64,000 nt of DNA from NCBI RefSeq assembly GCF_035762065.1, contig NZ_DASTPW010000040.1:62001-126000 (forward strand), written 5' to 3'. The position numbers and the translations under genes are program-made. This document shows positions 25,549-34,849 of the stretch, piece by piece. The notes below the pieces were generated by a model. It was not told the origin of the DNA, searched no databases, and worked only from the letters and a program-made list of their open reading frames with translations. Every line of letters starts with the position of its first letter. The first letter of the stretch is position 1. The DNA is from Methylibium sp035762065 (GTDB taxonomy: Bacteria; Pseudomonadota; Gammaproteobacteria; Burkholderiales; Burkholderiaceae_C).

Positions 25549-27002
25549 ACGCCGACAGCGCGCGCCGGCTGCTGCTGGTCCAGGCCTTCGAGCAGACCAC
25601 CGAGCCGGCGTGGTCCGCCGCCGACGCGGCCTGGGCCACGGGCGAGGCGCGGCGCCGCGAAGGCGGCTCGGCCGCGGCGAAGCCGCTGCTGGCGCGCCGC
25701 GCGGGGCTGGCCGCGCAGCGACTGACGCAGCGCGACGCGACGATCGCGCGATGGCTCGACGGCTTCGCGCTGCCCGGCTGGGTGCTCGGCGCCGCGCTCG
25801 GGGTGGCTTTCGCCATCGGCATCGCGCTGGACGGCCTGGGTGCGCAGCCGCGCATCAACATCCTCGCGCTGCCGCTGCTCGGCGTGATCGGCTGGAACCT
25901 CGCGGCCTACCTGCTGCTCGCGTCGCAGGCGCTGCGATCGCTCGGCGCGGCGCCGCGGGCGGCGCGCACCGGCCACGGTCTGCGCGACGCGCTCGCGCGG
26001 GCGGCGCAGGCCGTCGCGCGCCGGCTCACGGGCGCACGCGGGCAGACGCCGGCGCTGTCGCGCTTCGCGCTCGACTGGGCCGAAGCGGCGCGGCCGCTGC
26101 ACGCCGCGCGCGCCGCGATCGCGCTGCATGCGCTGGCCGCGGCGATCGCGCTCGGCCTCGTCGGCGGCCTCTACCTGCGCGGGCTCGCCTTCGAATACCG
26201 CGCCGGCTGGGAGAGCACCTTCCTCGACGCGGGCGGCGTGCATGCGCTGGTCTCGGTGCTGCTCGGGCCGGCGGCCGCGCTGCTCGGCGAGCCGCTGCCG
26301 TCGGCGGCGCAGCTGGCGGCGCTGCGCTTTCCGGCGTCGGCCGGCGAGAACGCGGCACCGTGGATCCACCGGATCGCGCTGAGCGTCGTGCTCGTCGTCG
26401 TGCTGCCGCGCGCGCTGCTCGCGCTGGTGAGCCTGCGGCGTGCCCGCGCACTCGATCGCGAGCTGCCGATCGACCTGGGCACGCCCTACTTCCAGCGCCT
26501 GCTGCGCGAGCTGAGCGGCCAGCGCATTGAGCTCTTCGTGCTGCCCTACGGCCACCGCGTGCAGCCGCCGGGCGCTGCCCGGCTCGAAGCCTGGCTCGCC
26601 GCGGCGCTGGGCGGGCCGGTCGGCGTGACGCTCGCGGCGCCCGCCGCCTACGGCGACGCGGTGCCGCCCGCGTGGCGCGCCGCCGCCGACGGCGCGCTGC
26701 CCTTGATGCTGTTTGACGCGAGCGCGACACCCGAGGCCGAAGTGCACGGCGAGTTCCTGCGCGCACTCGATCCGCCGCCCACCGCGGTGCTGATCGACGA
26801 GACCGGGCTGCGCCGCCGCAGCAGCGGCCCGGACGCGCCGGCGCGCGTCGAACAGCGCCGGCGCGCCTGGCGCTCGCTGCTCGAAGCGACCTCGCTCGAG
26901 CCGGTGTTCGTCGATCACGCGGGCGACGGCGCAGGCGACTCCACCGAGGCGCAGCGCGCGCTCGTCGAAACGCTGCGCCGCGCCGGCGCCGTGCCGCGAT
27001 GA
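25545..27002 (+). CDS. DUF2868 family membrane protein
   Basis: 485 residues, GTG start overlapping the ETF-QO stop. Family-type N-terminus (LLLVQAFEQTT), then four hydrophobic segments at about 78-97, 103-125, 190-212 and 285-305, and a C-terminal soluble domain (ELFVLPYGHRVQPP onward). No enzyme motif is seen. It overlaps the DUF3482 GTPase gene by four bases (ATGA); the two families often occur together, suggesting one membrane-associated complex. Confidence 0.85.
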   Translation: MNADSARRLLLVQAFEQTTEPAWSAADAAWATGEARRREGGSAAAKPLLARRAGLAAQRLTQRDATIARWLDGFALPGWVLGAALGVAFAIGIALDGLGAQPRINILALPLLGVIGWNLAAYLLLASQALRSLGAAPRAARTGHGLRDALARAAQAVARRLTGARGQTPALSRFALDWAEAARPLHAARAAIALHALAAAIALGLVGGLYLRGLAFEYRAGWESTFLDAGGVHALVSVLLGPAAALLGEPLPSAAQLAALRFPASAGENAAPWIHRIALSVVLVVVLPRALLALVSLRRARALDRELPIDLGTPYFQRLLRELSGQRIELFVLPYGHRVQPPGAARLEAWLAAALGGPVGVTLAAPAAYGDAVPPAWRAAADGALPLMLFDASATPEAEVHGEFLRALDPPPTAVLIDETGLRRRSSGPDAPARVEQRRRAWRSLLEATSLEPVFVDHAGDGAGDSTEAQRALVETLRRAGAVPR

Positions 27003-28504
27003 AGGCCGCGCCGAGCCCGGGCGACGCGGCGGTCGTCGCGCTGAGCCTGATCGCCCACACCAACGTCGGCAAGACCTCGCTCGCGCGCACGCTGCTGCAG
27101 CGCGACGTCGGCGAAGTGCGCGACGAGGCGCACGTGACGCAGGAGGCCGAGCGGCACCTGATGATCGAAGCCCGCGAGGCCGAACCGCACGCACGCCTCG
27201 AACTCTGGGACACGCCCGGCTTCGGCGACAGCGTGCGGCTCGCGCGCCGGCTGGCGCAGCTCGCGGGCACGAGCGCGCCGGTCGCGTGGTTCCTCAGCGA
27301 GGTCTGGGATCGCTTCCGCGACCGCGGCTTCTGGATGACGCAGCGCGCGGTGCGCAATGTGGTCGAGCAGGCCGACGTGGTGCTGTACCTGGTCGATGCA
27401 TCGCAGCCGCCCGACGAGCTCGGCTACCTCGACGCCGAGCTGCGGGTGCTGGAGCTGCTGCGCAAGCCGGTGCTCGTGCTGCTGAACCAACGCGGCGCGC
27501 CCGGCCCCGCCGATGAGGAAGCCGCGCAGGTCGCCGCCTGGCGCGCGCGCACCGCGCAGACGCGCTGCGTGCGCGACGTGCTGGCGCTCGACGCCTTCTC
27601 GCGCTGCTGGGTGCACGAGGAGCGGCTGCTCGATCGCGTCGCCGCGGCCCTGCCCGAGGCGCGCCGGCCCTGCTTCGCGCGCCTGCAGGCCGCATGGCGC
27701 GAGCGCGACCGCGCACGCCTGCGGGCATCGATCGACGTGCTCGCGGCGAGCCTCGTGCGTGCGCTGCTCGACCGGGAGCCGCTCGCCGAGGCGGGCTGGA
27801 GCGGCCGGCTGCGCGAAGCCGGCCAGGCGCTGGGGCTGCGGCGCGACGAGGCCGCGACGCCGAACGCGATCGCGATGCGCGCGCTGGCCGGGCGGCTCGA
27901 CCGCGACCTGGCCGACGCGACCGATCGACTGATCGCGTTGCACGGCCTCGACGGCAGCGCGGCCCGTGAAGTGGGCGAGCGGCTCGCCGAGCACTTCCTG
28001 CAGCACGCGCCGATGCGCCTGGGCAAGGCGGCCGGCTGGGGCGGCGCGGCCACCGGTGCGCTGCTCGGGTTGAAGGCCGATCTCGCGAGCGGCGGGCTCA
28101 CGCTGGGCGGCGGGCTGCTGGTCGGCGCGCTGCTCGGCGCGCTCGGCGGTGCGGGGCTCGCGACGGCGGTCAACCGCGTGCGCGGCGTCGAACGGCCGAG
28201 CCTGGAGTGGTCGGAGTCGGCGATCGACGGGCTCGTCGAGACGCTCGCGACGAGCTATCTCGCGGTCGCGCACCACGGGCGCGGACGCGGCGCCTGGTTC
28301 GCCGGCGACGAGCCCGGACATTGGCGCGAGACGATCCGGCGCGAGCGCGACGCGGCGATCGGCGCACTGCACGAGGCGATGCGTCAGCTTCGTGACAAGC
28401 GGTCGGGTCCGCCGGATGCCGCGGCGATCTCGGCGTGGCTGCTGCGACTCGTGGAGCGCACCCTCGCCACGCTGTACCCGGATGCGCCGACACGCGCTTC
28501 CTAG
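26999..28504 (+). CDS. DUF3482 GTPase
   Basis: 501 residues. N-terminal GTPase: P-loop AHTNVGKTSLAR (about 19-30), switch II DTPGFGD, and LLNQRGAPG where NKxD is expected, so the G4 box is divergent. The central helical region is followed by a Gly-rich hydrophobic stretch (GWGGAATGALLGLK to GGAGLATAV, about 345-390) that could insert in or lie on the membrane, as in dynamin-like or YcjX-type proteins. Translationally coupled to DUF2868. Its role is unknown; a membrane-stress or cell-envelope role is only a guess. Confidence 0.87.
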   Translation: MKAAPSPGDAAVVALSLIAHTNVGKTSLARTLLQRDVGEVRDEAHVTQEAERHLMIEAREAEPHARLELWDTPGFGDSVRLARRLAQLAGTSAPVAWFLSEVWDRFRDRGFWMTQRAVRNVVEQADVVLYLVDASQPPDELGYLDAELRVLELLRKPVLVLLNQRGAPGPADEEAAQVAAWRARTAQTRCVRDVLALDAFSRCWVHEERLLDRVAAALPEARRPCFARLQAAWRERDRARLRASIDVLAASLVRALLDREPLAEAGWSGRLREAGQALGLRRDEAATPNAIAMRALAGRLDRDLADATDRLIALHGLDGSAAREVGERLAEHFLQHAPMRLGKAAGWGGAATGALLGLKADLASGGLTLGGGLLVGALLGALGGAGLATAVNRVRGVERPSLEWSESAIDGLVETLATSYLAVAHHGRGRGAWFAGDEPGHWRETIRRERDAAIGALHEAMRQLRDKRSGPPDAAAISAWLLRLVERTLATLYPDAPTRAS

Positions 28505-28675
28505 AAGCCGAAGCGTGAGCGATTGCCGCAAGGCGACGCATCCCGTTGCACCTTGTCAGCACCGTGCAGGCCGCACGGCGAAGCTGCCCCCTAGCATCGT
28601 CTGCGCTGCGCGCAACACCGGCGCCGCTTTGCCTTCACCCTCACGCGCCCCCGTGCGCCGACCCGGAACCCCAGC

Positions 28676-30907
28676 ATGACCTTGAACGCCGCCCGTCCCC
28701 TCCCGATCGCCCCGCCCCCGGCCACCTCATCGGCGCGATGGAAGGCGCTGTGCGCGACGTCGCTCGCGGTGATGCTGTCGGCGTGCGGAGGCGGGGGCGG
28801 CGGCGTGAGCTGCCCGGCCGGGGTCGATTGCAGCGGCGGCGCGCCCGCGCAGCCGTCGTCCGGGTCGCCGCCGCCCGCGCCGCCCTGCCAAGACGTGACG
28901 GGCGCGCTCGATGCGCCGGTGCGCTTCAGCACCACGGACAAGGCCGCGTCGGTGACCGTCAGCGCCACCGGGCAGACCGCCTGCTTTACCAGCACCACGC
29001 CGGGCGCGCTGCGCTCGACCACCGCGGTCCAGCCCGGCGGCTACTACTACTTCGAGGCCACGCGCACCGCGAACACCTCGGTGACGCTCGGCGTCGGCAG
29101 CCCGGCGATGACGCTGGTGCCGAACAGCACCAGCGGCACCGACATCTTCACGACGGACCAGGCGCTGGTGCTGAAGGACGGCACCGCCGAGACGATGCGG
29201 CTGGAGCCGCCGCCGGCCGGCACCTACTCGACCGGGCCGTTCAACGTCGGGCTGGGCGAGACCACCTTCGGCTTCGCGGTCGACTACCGCGGCCCCCACC
29301 CGGTCGTCTACGTGCTCGGCAGCACCGCCTCGGCGGCGGCCGAGAACATCGCCCCGTCGCAATGCGCCGGCGCCGGCGTGACGGTGAGCGCGACGACGCC
29401 CTGCGTCTACGGCGTGCAGCTGATGCCCGGCGTGACCGGCCCGCTGCACGTCTACGCCTTCGGCAGCACCTTCGCCGGCGGCACGCCGAAGGCGTCGATC
29501 AACGGCGGCACCGACCTCGTCAACCGCGCGTTCAAGTACGCGCCGCTGGAGGTGCGCAACGCGATCCGCAAGCGCTGGGCCTACGGCGAGCGGCAGTTCA
29601 GCGCGCAGTGGGCCCCGGCGGCGTTGCCGACGATCACCGCGAGCTCGCGCACCGTCGCGGTCGTGAAGACCGACGACGCCGCGCCCTCGACCGCCAGCTT
29701 CGCCGTGACCGCTGCGGCGTCCGGCGGCGGCGCGCTGACGGGCACCGCGGTGCAATGGCTGAACGGCAGCGGCGCGCTGATCGCCACCGGCCTGTCGCTC
29801 GACCTCGCCGCCGCGAACACCAAGGCCGTCGTGGGCAACGGCACGCACCGCATCCAGGCGGTCGTGACCGACCCGGCGACCCGGCAGGTCAACGCCATCG
29901 ACTTCCACCTGACCTACACCGCCGCCGACACCGACGACGACGGCGACGGCCTCACCTACGCGCAGGAGACGGCGCGCACGACCGACCCGGCCAACCCGGA
30001 CACCGACGGCGACGGCCTCGGCGACGGCGTCGAAGTGAGCCTCGGTGCCGGCTACAACCCGGCGGTCCTGTCCACCGACGGCAGCGGCGTGGCCGACGGC
30101 CGCCGCTACGCGGGCGACCCGACGCTTGCGCTGGCCGTCCGTCTCGCGACGCAAACGGCCGACGCCGCCGGCAACGGCGGCAGCAGCTACGCGACCAGCC
30201 GCGGCGTCGTGCTGCTCGACGACCAGCTCTCGATCACGCTGACCTCGCAGCTCAATCCCGACTGCCTGCTCAACCGCGGCCCCTACGCGGGCGCCGGCCG
30301 CACCAACGAGCAATGCAGGAAGCGCGCGATCCGCGCCGACTCGGGCATCGAGCCCGGCGAGATCCGCTACTACGAGACGCATCGCCTGACCGCCAACAGC
30401 AGCACCGGCTTCCCGCCCAACATGGGCCAGGGCTTCATCACCGGCACCGGCCGCATCGACCCGTTCTGCTGCGTGCAGGAGAGCGGCTCGACGCCGGTCG
30501 CGGACACGCCGCCGTCGTTCATGGTCAACAACGCCGCGAGCGTCTGGAACACGCTGGTGTCGCAGCCGAACACCAACTTCGACACCCAAGGCGGGCCGGT
30601 CAACACCTACTACGTCGGCTTCGTCGTCGACTACCGCAGCGGTCCGCCCAAGGGCTATGCGATCACGACCGCGGCGAACGGCAGTGCGCAGATCGACGGG
30701 CCCTTCACGATCACCGGCTTCACCGGCGACGCGATCCCCTACGTCTACGGCCACCCGCAGAGCGACACGGCGCCGGCGATGGAAGTGAACTTCGGCCTGA
30801 AGCCCTTCCACTACCCGCTGGCAACAGTGCGCGGCCTGGTCAACGGCATCTCCGCGGGCACCGGCACCGCGATCGTCCCGGGCGTTGGCATCCACCGCCA
30901 GCCCTAG
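28676..30907 (+). CDS. large lipoprotein with SPRY-like and TSP3-like calcium repeats
   Basis: 743 residues. Lipobox LSAC at about residue 37, then GGGGGG. Residues about 110-250 look like a SPRY/B30.2-type sandwich (GGYYYFEATRT, TTFGFAVDYRGPHPVVYVLG). At about 420-455 there are thrombospondin type-3-like calcium loops: DTDDDGDGLTYAQE and DTDGDGLGDGVEV. The C-terminal part repeats the VVDYRSGPPKGYAI theme, perhaps a second SPRY-like unit. It should sit on the cell surface or in the outer-membrane lumen. No specific function is recognised. The gene ends at a strong intrinsic terminator. Confidence 0.75.
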   Translation: MTLNAARPLPIAPPPATSSARWKALCATSLAVMLSACGGGGGGVSCPAGVDCSGGAPAQPSSGSPPPAPPCQDVTGALDAPVRFSTTDKAASVTVSATGQTACFTSTTPGALRSTTAVQPGGYYYFEATRTANTSVTLGVGSPAMTLVPNSTSGTDIFTTDQALVLKDGTAETMRLEPPPAGTYSTGPFNVGLGETTFGFAVDYRGPHPVVYVLGSTASAAAENIAPSQCAGAGVTVSATTPCVYGVQLMPGVTGPLHVYAFGSTFAGGTPKASINGGTDLVNRAFKYAPLEVRNAIRKRWAYGERQFSAQWAPAALPTITASSRTVAVVKTDDAAPSTASFAVTAAASGGGALTGTAVQWLNGSGALIATGLSLDLAAANTKAVVGNGTHRIQAVVTDPATRQVNAIDFHLTYTAADTDDDGDGLTYAQETARTTDPANPDTDGDGLGDGVEVSLGAGYNPAVLSTDGSGVADGRRYAGDPTLALAVRLATQTADAAGNGGSSYATSRGVVLLDDQLSITLTSQLNPDCLLNRGPYAGAGRTNEQCRKRAIRADSGIEPGEIRYYETHRLTANSSTGFPPNMGQGFITGTGRIDPFCCVQESGSTPVADTPPSFMVNNAASVWNTLVSQPNTNFDTQGGPVNTYYVGFVVDYRSGPPKGYAITTAANGSAQIDGPFTITGFTGDAIPYVYGHPQSDTAPAMEVNFGLKPFHYPLATVRGLVNGISAGTGTAIVPGVGIHRQP

Positions 30908-30927
30908 CGCGTCCTGAAGCACGACGG

Positions 30928-30956
30928 GGGCGTCGCGCTGCGGCGCCCTTTTTTTT
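30928..30956. terminator. intrinsic terminator
   Basis: Stem GGGCGTCGC / GCGGCGCCC (9 bp with one G-U pair), loop GCT, then eight T on the plus strand (30949-30956). It terminates the lipoprotein transcript; the convergent metallophosphoesterase stop codon begins at the last T. Confidence 0.9.
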
Positions 30957-31747
30957 CAGCGCAGGAACGGCAGCGCCTGCACCTCGACCCGCTCGAAGCC
31001 GCCGCTTCCTGCCGCGTAGTCCCAGCGCTCGACGGCGCAGGCTCCGGCGTCGTCGCGCCGCAGCACGTTGACGGAATTGCCCGCCTCGTGCCGCACCCGC
31101 ACCGACACCGCGGTGCCCGCCTGCACCGCCCACCAGCGATGCGGCGCGGCGGCCGGCAGCTCGGCCACGTAGGGCAGGTGGATGTGCCCGCCGAGCACCA
31201 GCTGCGCGCCGGCCTCGGCCCAGTGGCCGAGCGCGGCGTCGCGGCCGCGCAGCAGGTCGGGCGCGTCCTGATCGCGCAGCACCGCGATCGGCTGGTGGAC
31301 CACGACCACGCGCAGCAGCTCGGGCGGCGCGGCGCGCAAGGCGGCACCGACGCGCCGGACCTGCGCCGGAGACACGACGCCGTTGACGTGCCGCCAGGGC
31401 CGCGTCGTGTTCACGCCGATCGCCAGCAGCCGCGCCGAGCGGTACACCGGTTCGAGCTCGGCGCCGAAGGCGCGGCGGTAGCGGCCGTAGGGCGCGAAGA
31501 GCCTGCGCGGCAGGTCGTACAGCGGCAGGTCGTGGTTGCCCGGGATCGCCAGCAGCGAGCGCGGCGCGAGCCGCTCGACGAAGCGGCGCGCCGCCTCGAA
31601 CTGCGCGTGCCGCGCGCGCTGGGTGATGTCGCCCGACAGCACCACCAGCTCCGGCTGCAGCCGCCGGCCCAGCGCGATCAGGGCTTCGACCACTTCGGCG
31701 CGCTCGGTGCCGAAATGCGGATCGGAGACGTGCAGCAGCAACGCCAT
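30956..31747 (-). CDS. calcineurin-like metallophosphoesterase
   Basis: 263 residues. All metallophosphoesterase blocks are present: SDPHFG, VLSGDITQRA, IPGNHDLP, VVVVHQPI and GGHIHLPYV, giving the two-metal site. Class III cyclic-nucleotide phosphodiesterase (CpdA/Icc-like) is the nearest type; the substrate is uncertain. Starts 10 bases after the stop of the lipid-kinase-like gene, so it belongs to a minus-strand operon with that gene and the CoA-binding protein. Confidence 0.9.
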   Translation of the reverse strand: MALLLHVSDPHFGTERAEVVEALIALGRRLQPELVVLSGDITQRARHAQFEAARRFVERLAPRSLLAIPGNHDLPLYDLPRRLFAPYGRYRRAFGAELEPVYRSARLLAIGVNTTRPWRHVNGVVSPAQVRRVGAALRAAPPELLRVVVVHQPIAVLRDQDAPDLLRGRDAALGHWAEAGAQLVLGGHIHLPYVAELPAAAPHRWWAVQAGTAVSVRVRHEAGNSVNVLRRDDAGACAVERWDYAAGSGGFERVEVQALPFLR

Positions 31748-31757
31748 CGCTCGCCGC

Positions 31758-32789
31758 TCAGTCGGCGTCCTCGCTGTCGAGTCCGTGCTCGGCGGGCTTG
31801 ATCAGCATCAGCGGCTGCGCGGCGACCTGGAAGCGGATGGGCGGGCGCATTTGGCCCACTTCGCCGTCGATCGCGTACTTCATCCGGCCGCGCCGGTAGC
31901 GTGACACCGGCGCCACCGCGAGTTCGCGGCAGGCGAGGCTCGCCACTTCCTCGGCCGCGCCCAGCCGGCCTGCGGCGCCGCGCAGCACCAGCCCGAGCAT
32001 GCCGAGCGGGCCGACCGGCGCCGGCGTGATCGCCACCAGCCGGCCGTGCTGCACCGCCGCCCCTTCTTCGAGCCCGATGCGCTCGAGTTGCAGCCGGTTG
32101 TTGCCGACGAACAGCGTCGGCGTGCGCAGGCTGCGCTGCGTGCCGCCGTCGTCCTCGATCACGATGCGCAGCTGCGGGTGCCGGCCGAGCAGCGTCGACA
32201 ACGCCGCAAGCCCCGCCACGATGCGATTGCGGCCGTAGCGGCGCTTGAAAGCTTCGCGGTCCTGCAGCAGCTGCGGGTACAGCCCCAGGCTCGCGTTGAC
32301 CAGGAAGACGCGCTCGTTCATCAGCCCCACCTGCACCGGCCGCGCGGCTTCGCGCGTCAGCAAGGCGGCCGCGGCCGCGGTGTCGGTCGGGATGCCGTTG
32401 CCGCGGGCGAAGTAGTTGAACGTGCCCAAGGGCACGACGCCGTAGGGCCGCCCGCTCGGCAGCACCGCCGCGGCCACCGCGTTGAGCGTGCCGTCGCCGC
32501 CCGCGGCCACCACCACGCCCTGCTGCGCGCTCGCCTGCTCGACCGCCCGCTGCGCCACCGCCGGGAGCCGCCCGGGCCGATCGACCAGCAGCACCTCGTG
32601 GCGCCGGCCGGCCTGCGCAAGCGCGGCTTCGATCTGCCGGCGCGCGTCGTCCGGCGCGACGCGGCCCGAGCCGGCGTTCATCACGACGAAGAACGGCGCC
32701 TGCGGATCGATCGCACGCGCCGCGTCGACCGCGTCGCCCTGGGTGCCCGCCGGGCGCGGCTGCGCGTTCGAGGAGACCGCGCCGCTCAC
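31758..32789 (-). CDS. diacylglycerol/lipid kinase family protein
   Basis: 343 residues with GTG start at 32789 overlapping the CoA-binding gene stop (GTGA). DAGK catalytic fold: NAGSGRVAPDDARR near the N-terminus, nucleotide-binding GGDGTLNAVAAAVL, and VPLGTFNYFARGNGIP. It likely phosphorylates a lipid such as diacylglycerol or undecaprenol-type alcohol at the membrane, or is a YegS-like lipid kinase. An extra N-terminal 25 residues precede the domain. Confidence 0.88.
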   Translation of the reverse strand: MSGAVSSNAQPRPAGTQGDAVDAARAIDPQAPFFVVMNAGSGRVAPDDARRQIEAALAQAGRRHEVLLVDRPGRLPAVAQRAVEQASAQQGVVVAAGGDGTLNAVAAAVLPSGRPYGVVPLGTFNYFARGNGIPTDTAAAAALLTREAARPVQVGLMNERVFLVNASLGLYPQLLQDREAFKRRYGRNRIVAGLAALSTLLGRHPQLRIVIEDDGGTQRSLRTPTLFVGNNRLQLERIGLEEGAAVQHGRLVAITPAPVGPLGMLGLVLRGAAGRLGAAEEVASLACRELAVAPVSRYRRGRMKYAIDGEVGQMRPPIRFQVAAQPLMLIKPAEHGLDSEDAD

Positions 32790-33205
32790 GCGCCGCGGCC
32801 CATCAGCAGCGCGTGGTCGATCTTCACGCAGCGATCGACCACCACTTCGAGCCCGGCGGCGCGCGCCTTCGCCGCGGCTTCTTCGTTGAAGACGCCGAGC
32901 TGCAGCCACAGGCACTTCGCGCCGATCGCGATCGCGCCGTCGGCGACCGGGCCGACCTCCTCGCCGCGCCGGAAGACGTCGACCATGTGCACCGGCTCGT
33001 CGATGTCCTCGAGCCGTGCGTAGCTGCGTTCGCCCAGCACCCGCTCGTAGCGCGGATTGACCGGGATCACTCGGTAGCCGTGCGCCTGCAGGTAGCGCGC
33101 GACGCCGTGGCTCGGTCGCGCGGGCTCGCTCGAGAGGCCGACGACGGCGATGGTCTTGCACTCGCCGAGGATGCGGCGCAGGCGGGTGGCGGTGTCGTCG
33201 TTCAT
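32786..33205 (-). CDS. CoA-binding domain protein (YccU-like)
   Basis: 139 residues, one Rossmann-type CoA_binding domain: TIAVVGLSSEPARPSHGVARY, IPVNPRYERVLGERSYARL, VDVFRRGEEV and CLWLQLGVFNEEA. These small proteins bind CoA or a nucleotide; the physiological role is unclear. First gene of the minus-strand operon reading through the lipid kinase to the phosphoesterase. Confidence 0.9.
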   Translation of the reverse strand: MNDDTATRLRRILGECKTIAVVGLSSEPARPSHGVARYLQAHGYRVIPVNPRYERVLGERSYARLEDIDEPVHMVDVFRRGEEVGPVADGAIAIGAKCLWLQLGVFNEEAAAKARAAGLEVVVDRCVKIDHALLMGRGA

Positions 33206-33350
33206 CGCGGGCGTCGGAGTGGATCGGCGACTCTAGCGTCGGCAAACGATGGGCCTTGCGGGGCCGGCGCGTCGCAGCGAGCCCGCATCGGCACGCCGGC
33301 CGTGCGGAATTCGGTCGCCACGCGAAGGGCGTGTGGGTAGACTCGCAGCC

Positions 33351-33457
33351 GCCAGGAGAGAGCCCGCTGTGATGTGTGCGATGTGCACGGGGGCCGCCGA
33401 AGGCGCAGGGGCGAGGTCCAGAAGACGCGCCCCGAACGCTCAGGCAAAAGGACTGGC
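33351..33457 (+). ncRNA. glycine riboswitch aptamer 1
   Basis: The outer stem P1 pairs GCCAG (33351-33355) with CTGGC (33453-33457). Conserved glycine-aptamer segments are present: GGAGAGAGCCCG at the 5' side, GCCGCCGAAGGCGCAGGGG in the middle and CGAACGCTCAGGCAAAAGGAC at the 3' side (given here as separate short blocks). It is the first half of a tandem glycine riboswitch in front of gcvT, by family knowledge turning the glycine cleavage genes on when glycine is high. Confidence 0.93.
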
Positions 33458-33492
33458 ATGCGCCCCGAGACGTCGAAGACGTCGGCGGGCGT

Positions 33493-33640
33493 CCTCACTG
33501 GAGAGAGGCTGCGGCGAGCGCAGCCCACCGAAGGGGCAAGCCGACGCGGTGCGAACCACCGCGAAGGCCAATCTCTCAGGTAGAGCGGACAGCGAGGGCA
33601 ACACGGTCGTCACCGTTCTTCGGTGGCGTGTCACTTGCCC
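33493..33640 (+). ncRNA. glycine riboswitch aptamer 2 and expression platform
   Basis: P1 pairs CCTCACT (33493-33499) with AGCGAGG (33591-33597, one mismatch). Conserved blocks: TGGAGAGAGGCTGC, CCACCGAAGGGGCAAG, GCGAACCACCGCGAAGG and CTCTCAGGTAGAGCGGACAG. Directly after lies a long hairpin: GGGCAA (33596-33601) pairs with TTGCCC (33635-33640) around an inner stem GTCACCG/CGGTGGC. Its base shares G33596 and G33597 with P1, so the two structures compete, a plausible switch. No T-run follows, which argues for translational or Rho-linked control. gcvT starts 23 bases later. Confidence 0.9.
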
Positions 33641-33662
33641 GACGCCGAAAGTCCGCCGCCCG

Positions 33663-34814
33663 ATGACGACAGCTTCGTCCCCCGCCCAGCCCGCGCTGCT
33701 GCGCACACCGCTGCACGATCTGCACGCCGAACTCGGCGCGCGCATCGTCAGCTTCGCCGGCTATGCGATGCCGGTCAGCTACACCGTAGGCATCCTTGCC
33801 GAGCACCGCCACTGCCGTGCGCAGGCGGCGCTGTTCGACGTCTCGCACATGGGCCAGATCGCGCTGCGCGGCGAGCGGGTCGCTGCCGCGCTGGAATCGC
33901 TGATCCCGATCGACGTGGTCGGCCTGCGCGCCGGCCAGCAGCGCTACGGCTTCTTCACCGCGCCCGACGGCGGCCTGCTCGACGACCTGATGCTCACGCG
34001 GCTCGCGCCCGAGTCGCCGCTGGGCGACTGGCTGCTGATCGTCAACGCCGCGCGCAAGGCGCACGACATCGCCCACCTGCGCCGGCTTGAAGGCCCGGGC
34101 TGCGAGATCACCGTGCTGGAGGACCGCGCACTGCTCGCGCTGCAAGGCCCGAAGGCGGGCGACGTGGTCGCGCGGCTGGCACCGGCCACCGCCGCGCTGC
34201 GCTTCATGCAGGGCGGCCATCACGCGCTGGCCGGCATCCCGACGCACCTGACGCGCTCCGGCTACACCGGCGAGGACGGCTTCGAGATCTCGGTGGCCGC
34301 GTCGCAGGCCGGGGCGCTGGCGCGCGAGCTGTTGAAGCAGCCGGAGGTCAAGGCCGCCGGCCTCGGCGCGCGCGACACGCTGCGGCTCGAAGCCGGCCTG
34401 TGCCTGTACGGCCACGACATCGACGCGAGCACCAGCCCGATCGAGGCCGCGCTCGGCTGGGCGATCCAGAAGGTGCGCCGCGCCGGCGGTGCGCGGGCCG
34501 GCGGCTATCCCGGTGCCGCGGTGCTCGACGCGCAATTCGCGCAAGGCGCGGCGCGCAGGCGCGTCGGCCTGCGTGGCCTGGAACTCGCGCCGGTGCGCGA
34601 GGGCAGCGAGCTCGTCGACGAGGCCGGCGCGCCGATCGGCCGCGTCACCAGCGGCACGATCGGCCCGACCGCCGAGGCGCCGATCGCGATGGCGCTCGTC
34701 GCCGCCGGGCACGCTGCGCCCGACACCGTCGTGCACGCCCTCGTGCGCGGCAAGCGCCTGCCGATGCGCGTGAGCCCGTTGCCCTTCGTCGCGCACCGCT
34801 ACCTGCGCGGCTGA
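33663..34814 (+). CDS. gcvT: glycine cleavage system T protein (aminomethyltransferase)
   Basis: 383 residues. Transfers the methylene group from the lipoyl-bound aminomethyl to tetrahydrofolate, releasing ammonia. Motifs: TPLHDLHAELGARIVSFAGY, FDVSHMGQI, GPKAGDVV, TRSGYTGEDGFEI, LRLEAGLCLYGHDI and VTSGTIGPT. ATG 33663 has only a poor Shine-Dalgarno, consistent with riboswitch-controlled translation. First gene of the gcvTHP operon. Confidence 0.97.
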   Translation: MTTASSPAQPALLRTPLHDLHAELGARIVSFAGYAMPVSYTVGILAEHRHCRAQAALFDVSHMGQIALRGERVAAALESLIPIDVVGLRAGQQRYGFFTAPDGGLLDDLMLTRLAPESPLGDWLLIVNAARKAHDIAHLRRLEGPGCEITVLEDRALLALQGPKAGDVVARLAPATAALRFMQGGHHALAGIPTHLTRSGYTGEDGFEISVAASQAGALARELLKQPEVKAAGLGARDTLRLEAGLCLYGHDIDASTSPIEAALGWAIQKVRRAGGARAGGYPGAAVLDAQFAQGAARRRVGLRGLELAPVREGSELVDEAGAPIGRVTSGTIGPTAEAPIAMALVAAGHAAPDTVVHALVRGKRLPMRVSPLPFVAHRYLRG

Positions 34815-34849
34815 TCACCCTTGCTCTCCCCACCCACGAGGAAAACGCG

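Noticed and set aside
33609..33627. Hairpin before gcvT as an intrinsic terminator
   Set aside because: No T-run follows; it is better explained as part of the riboswitch expression platform.
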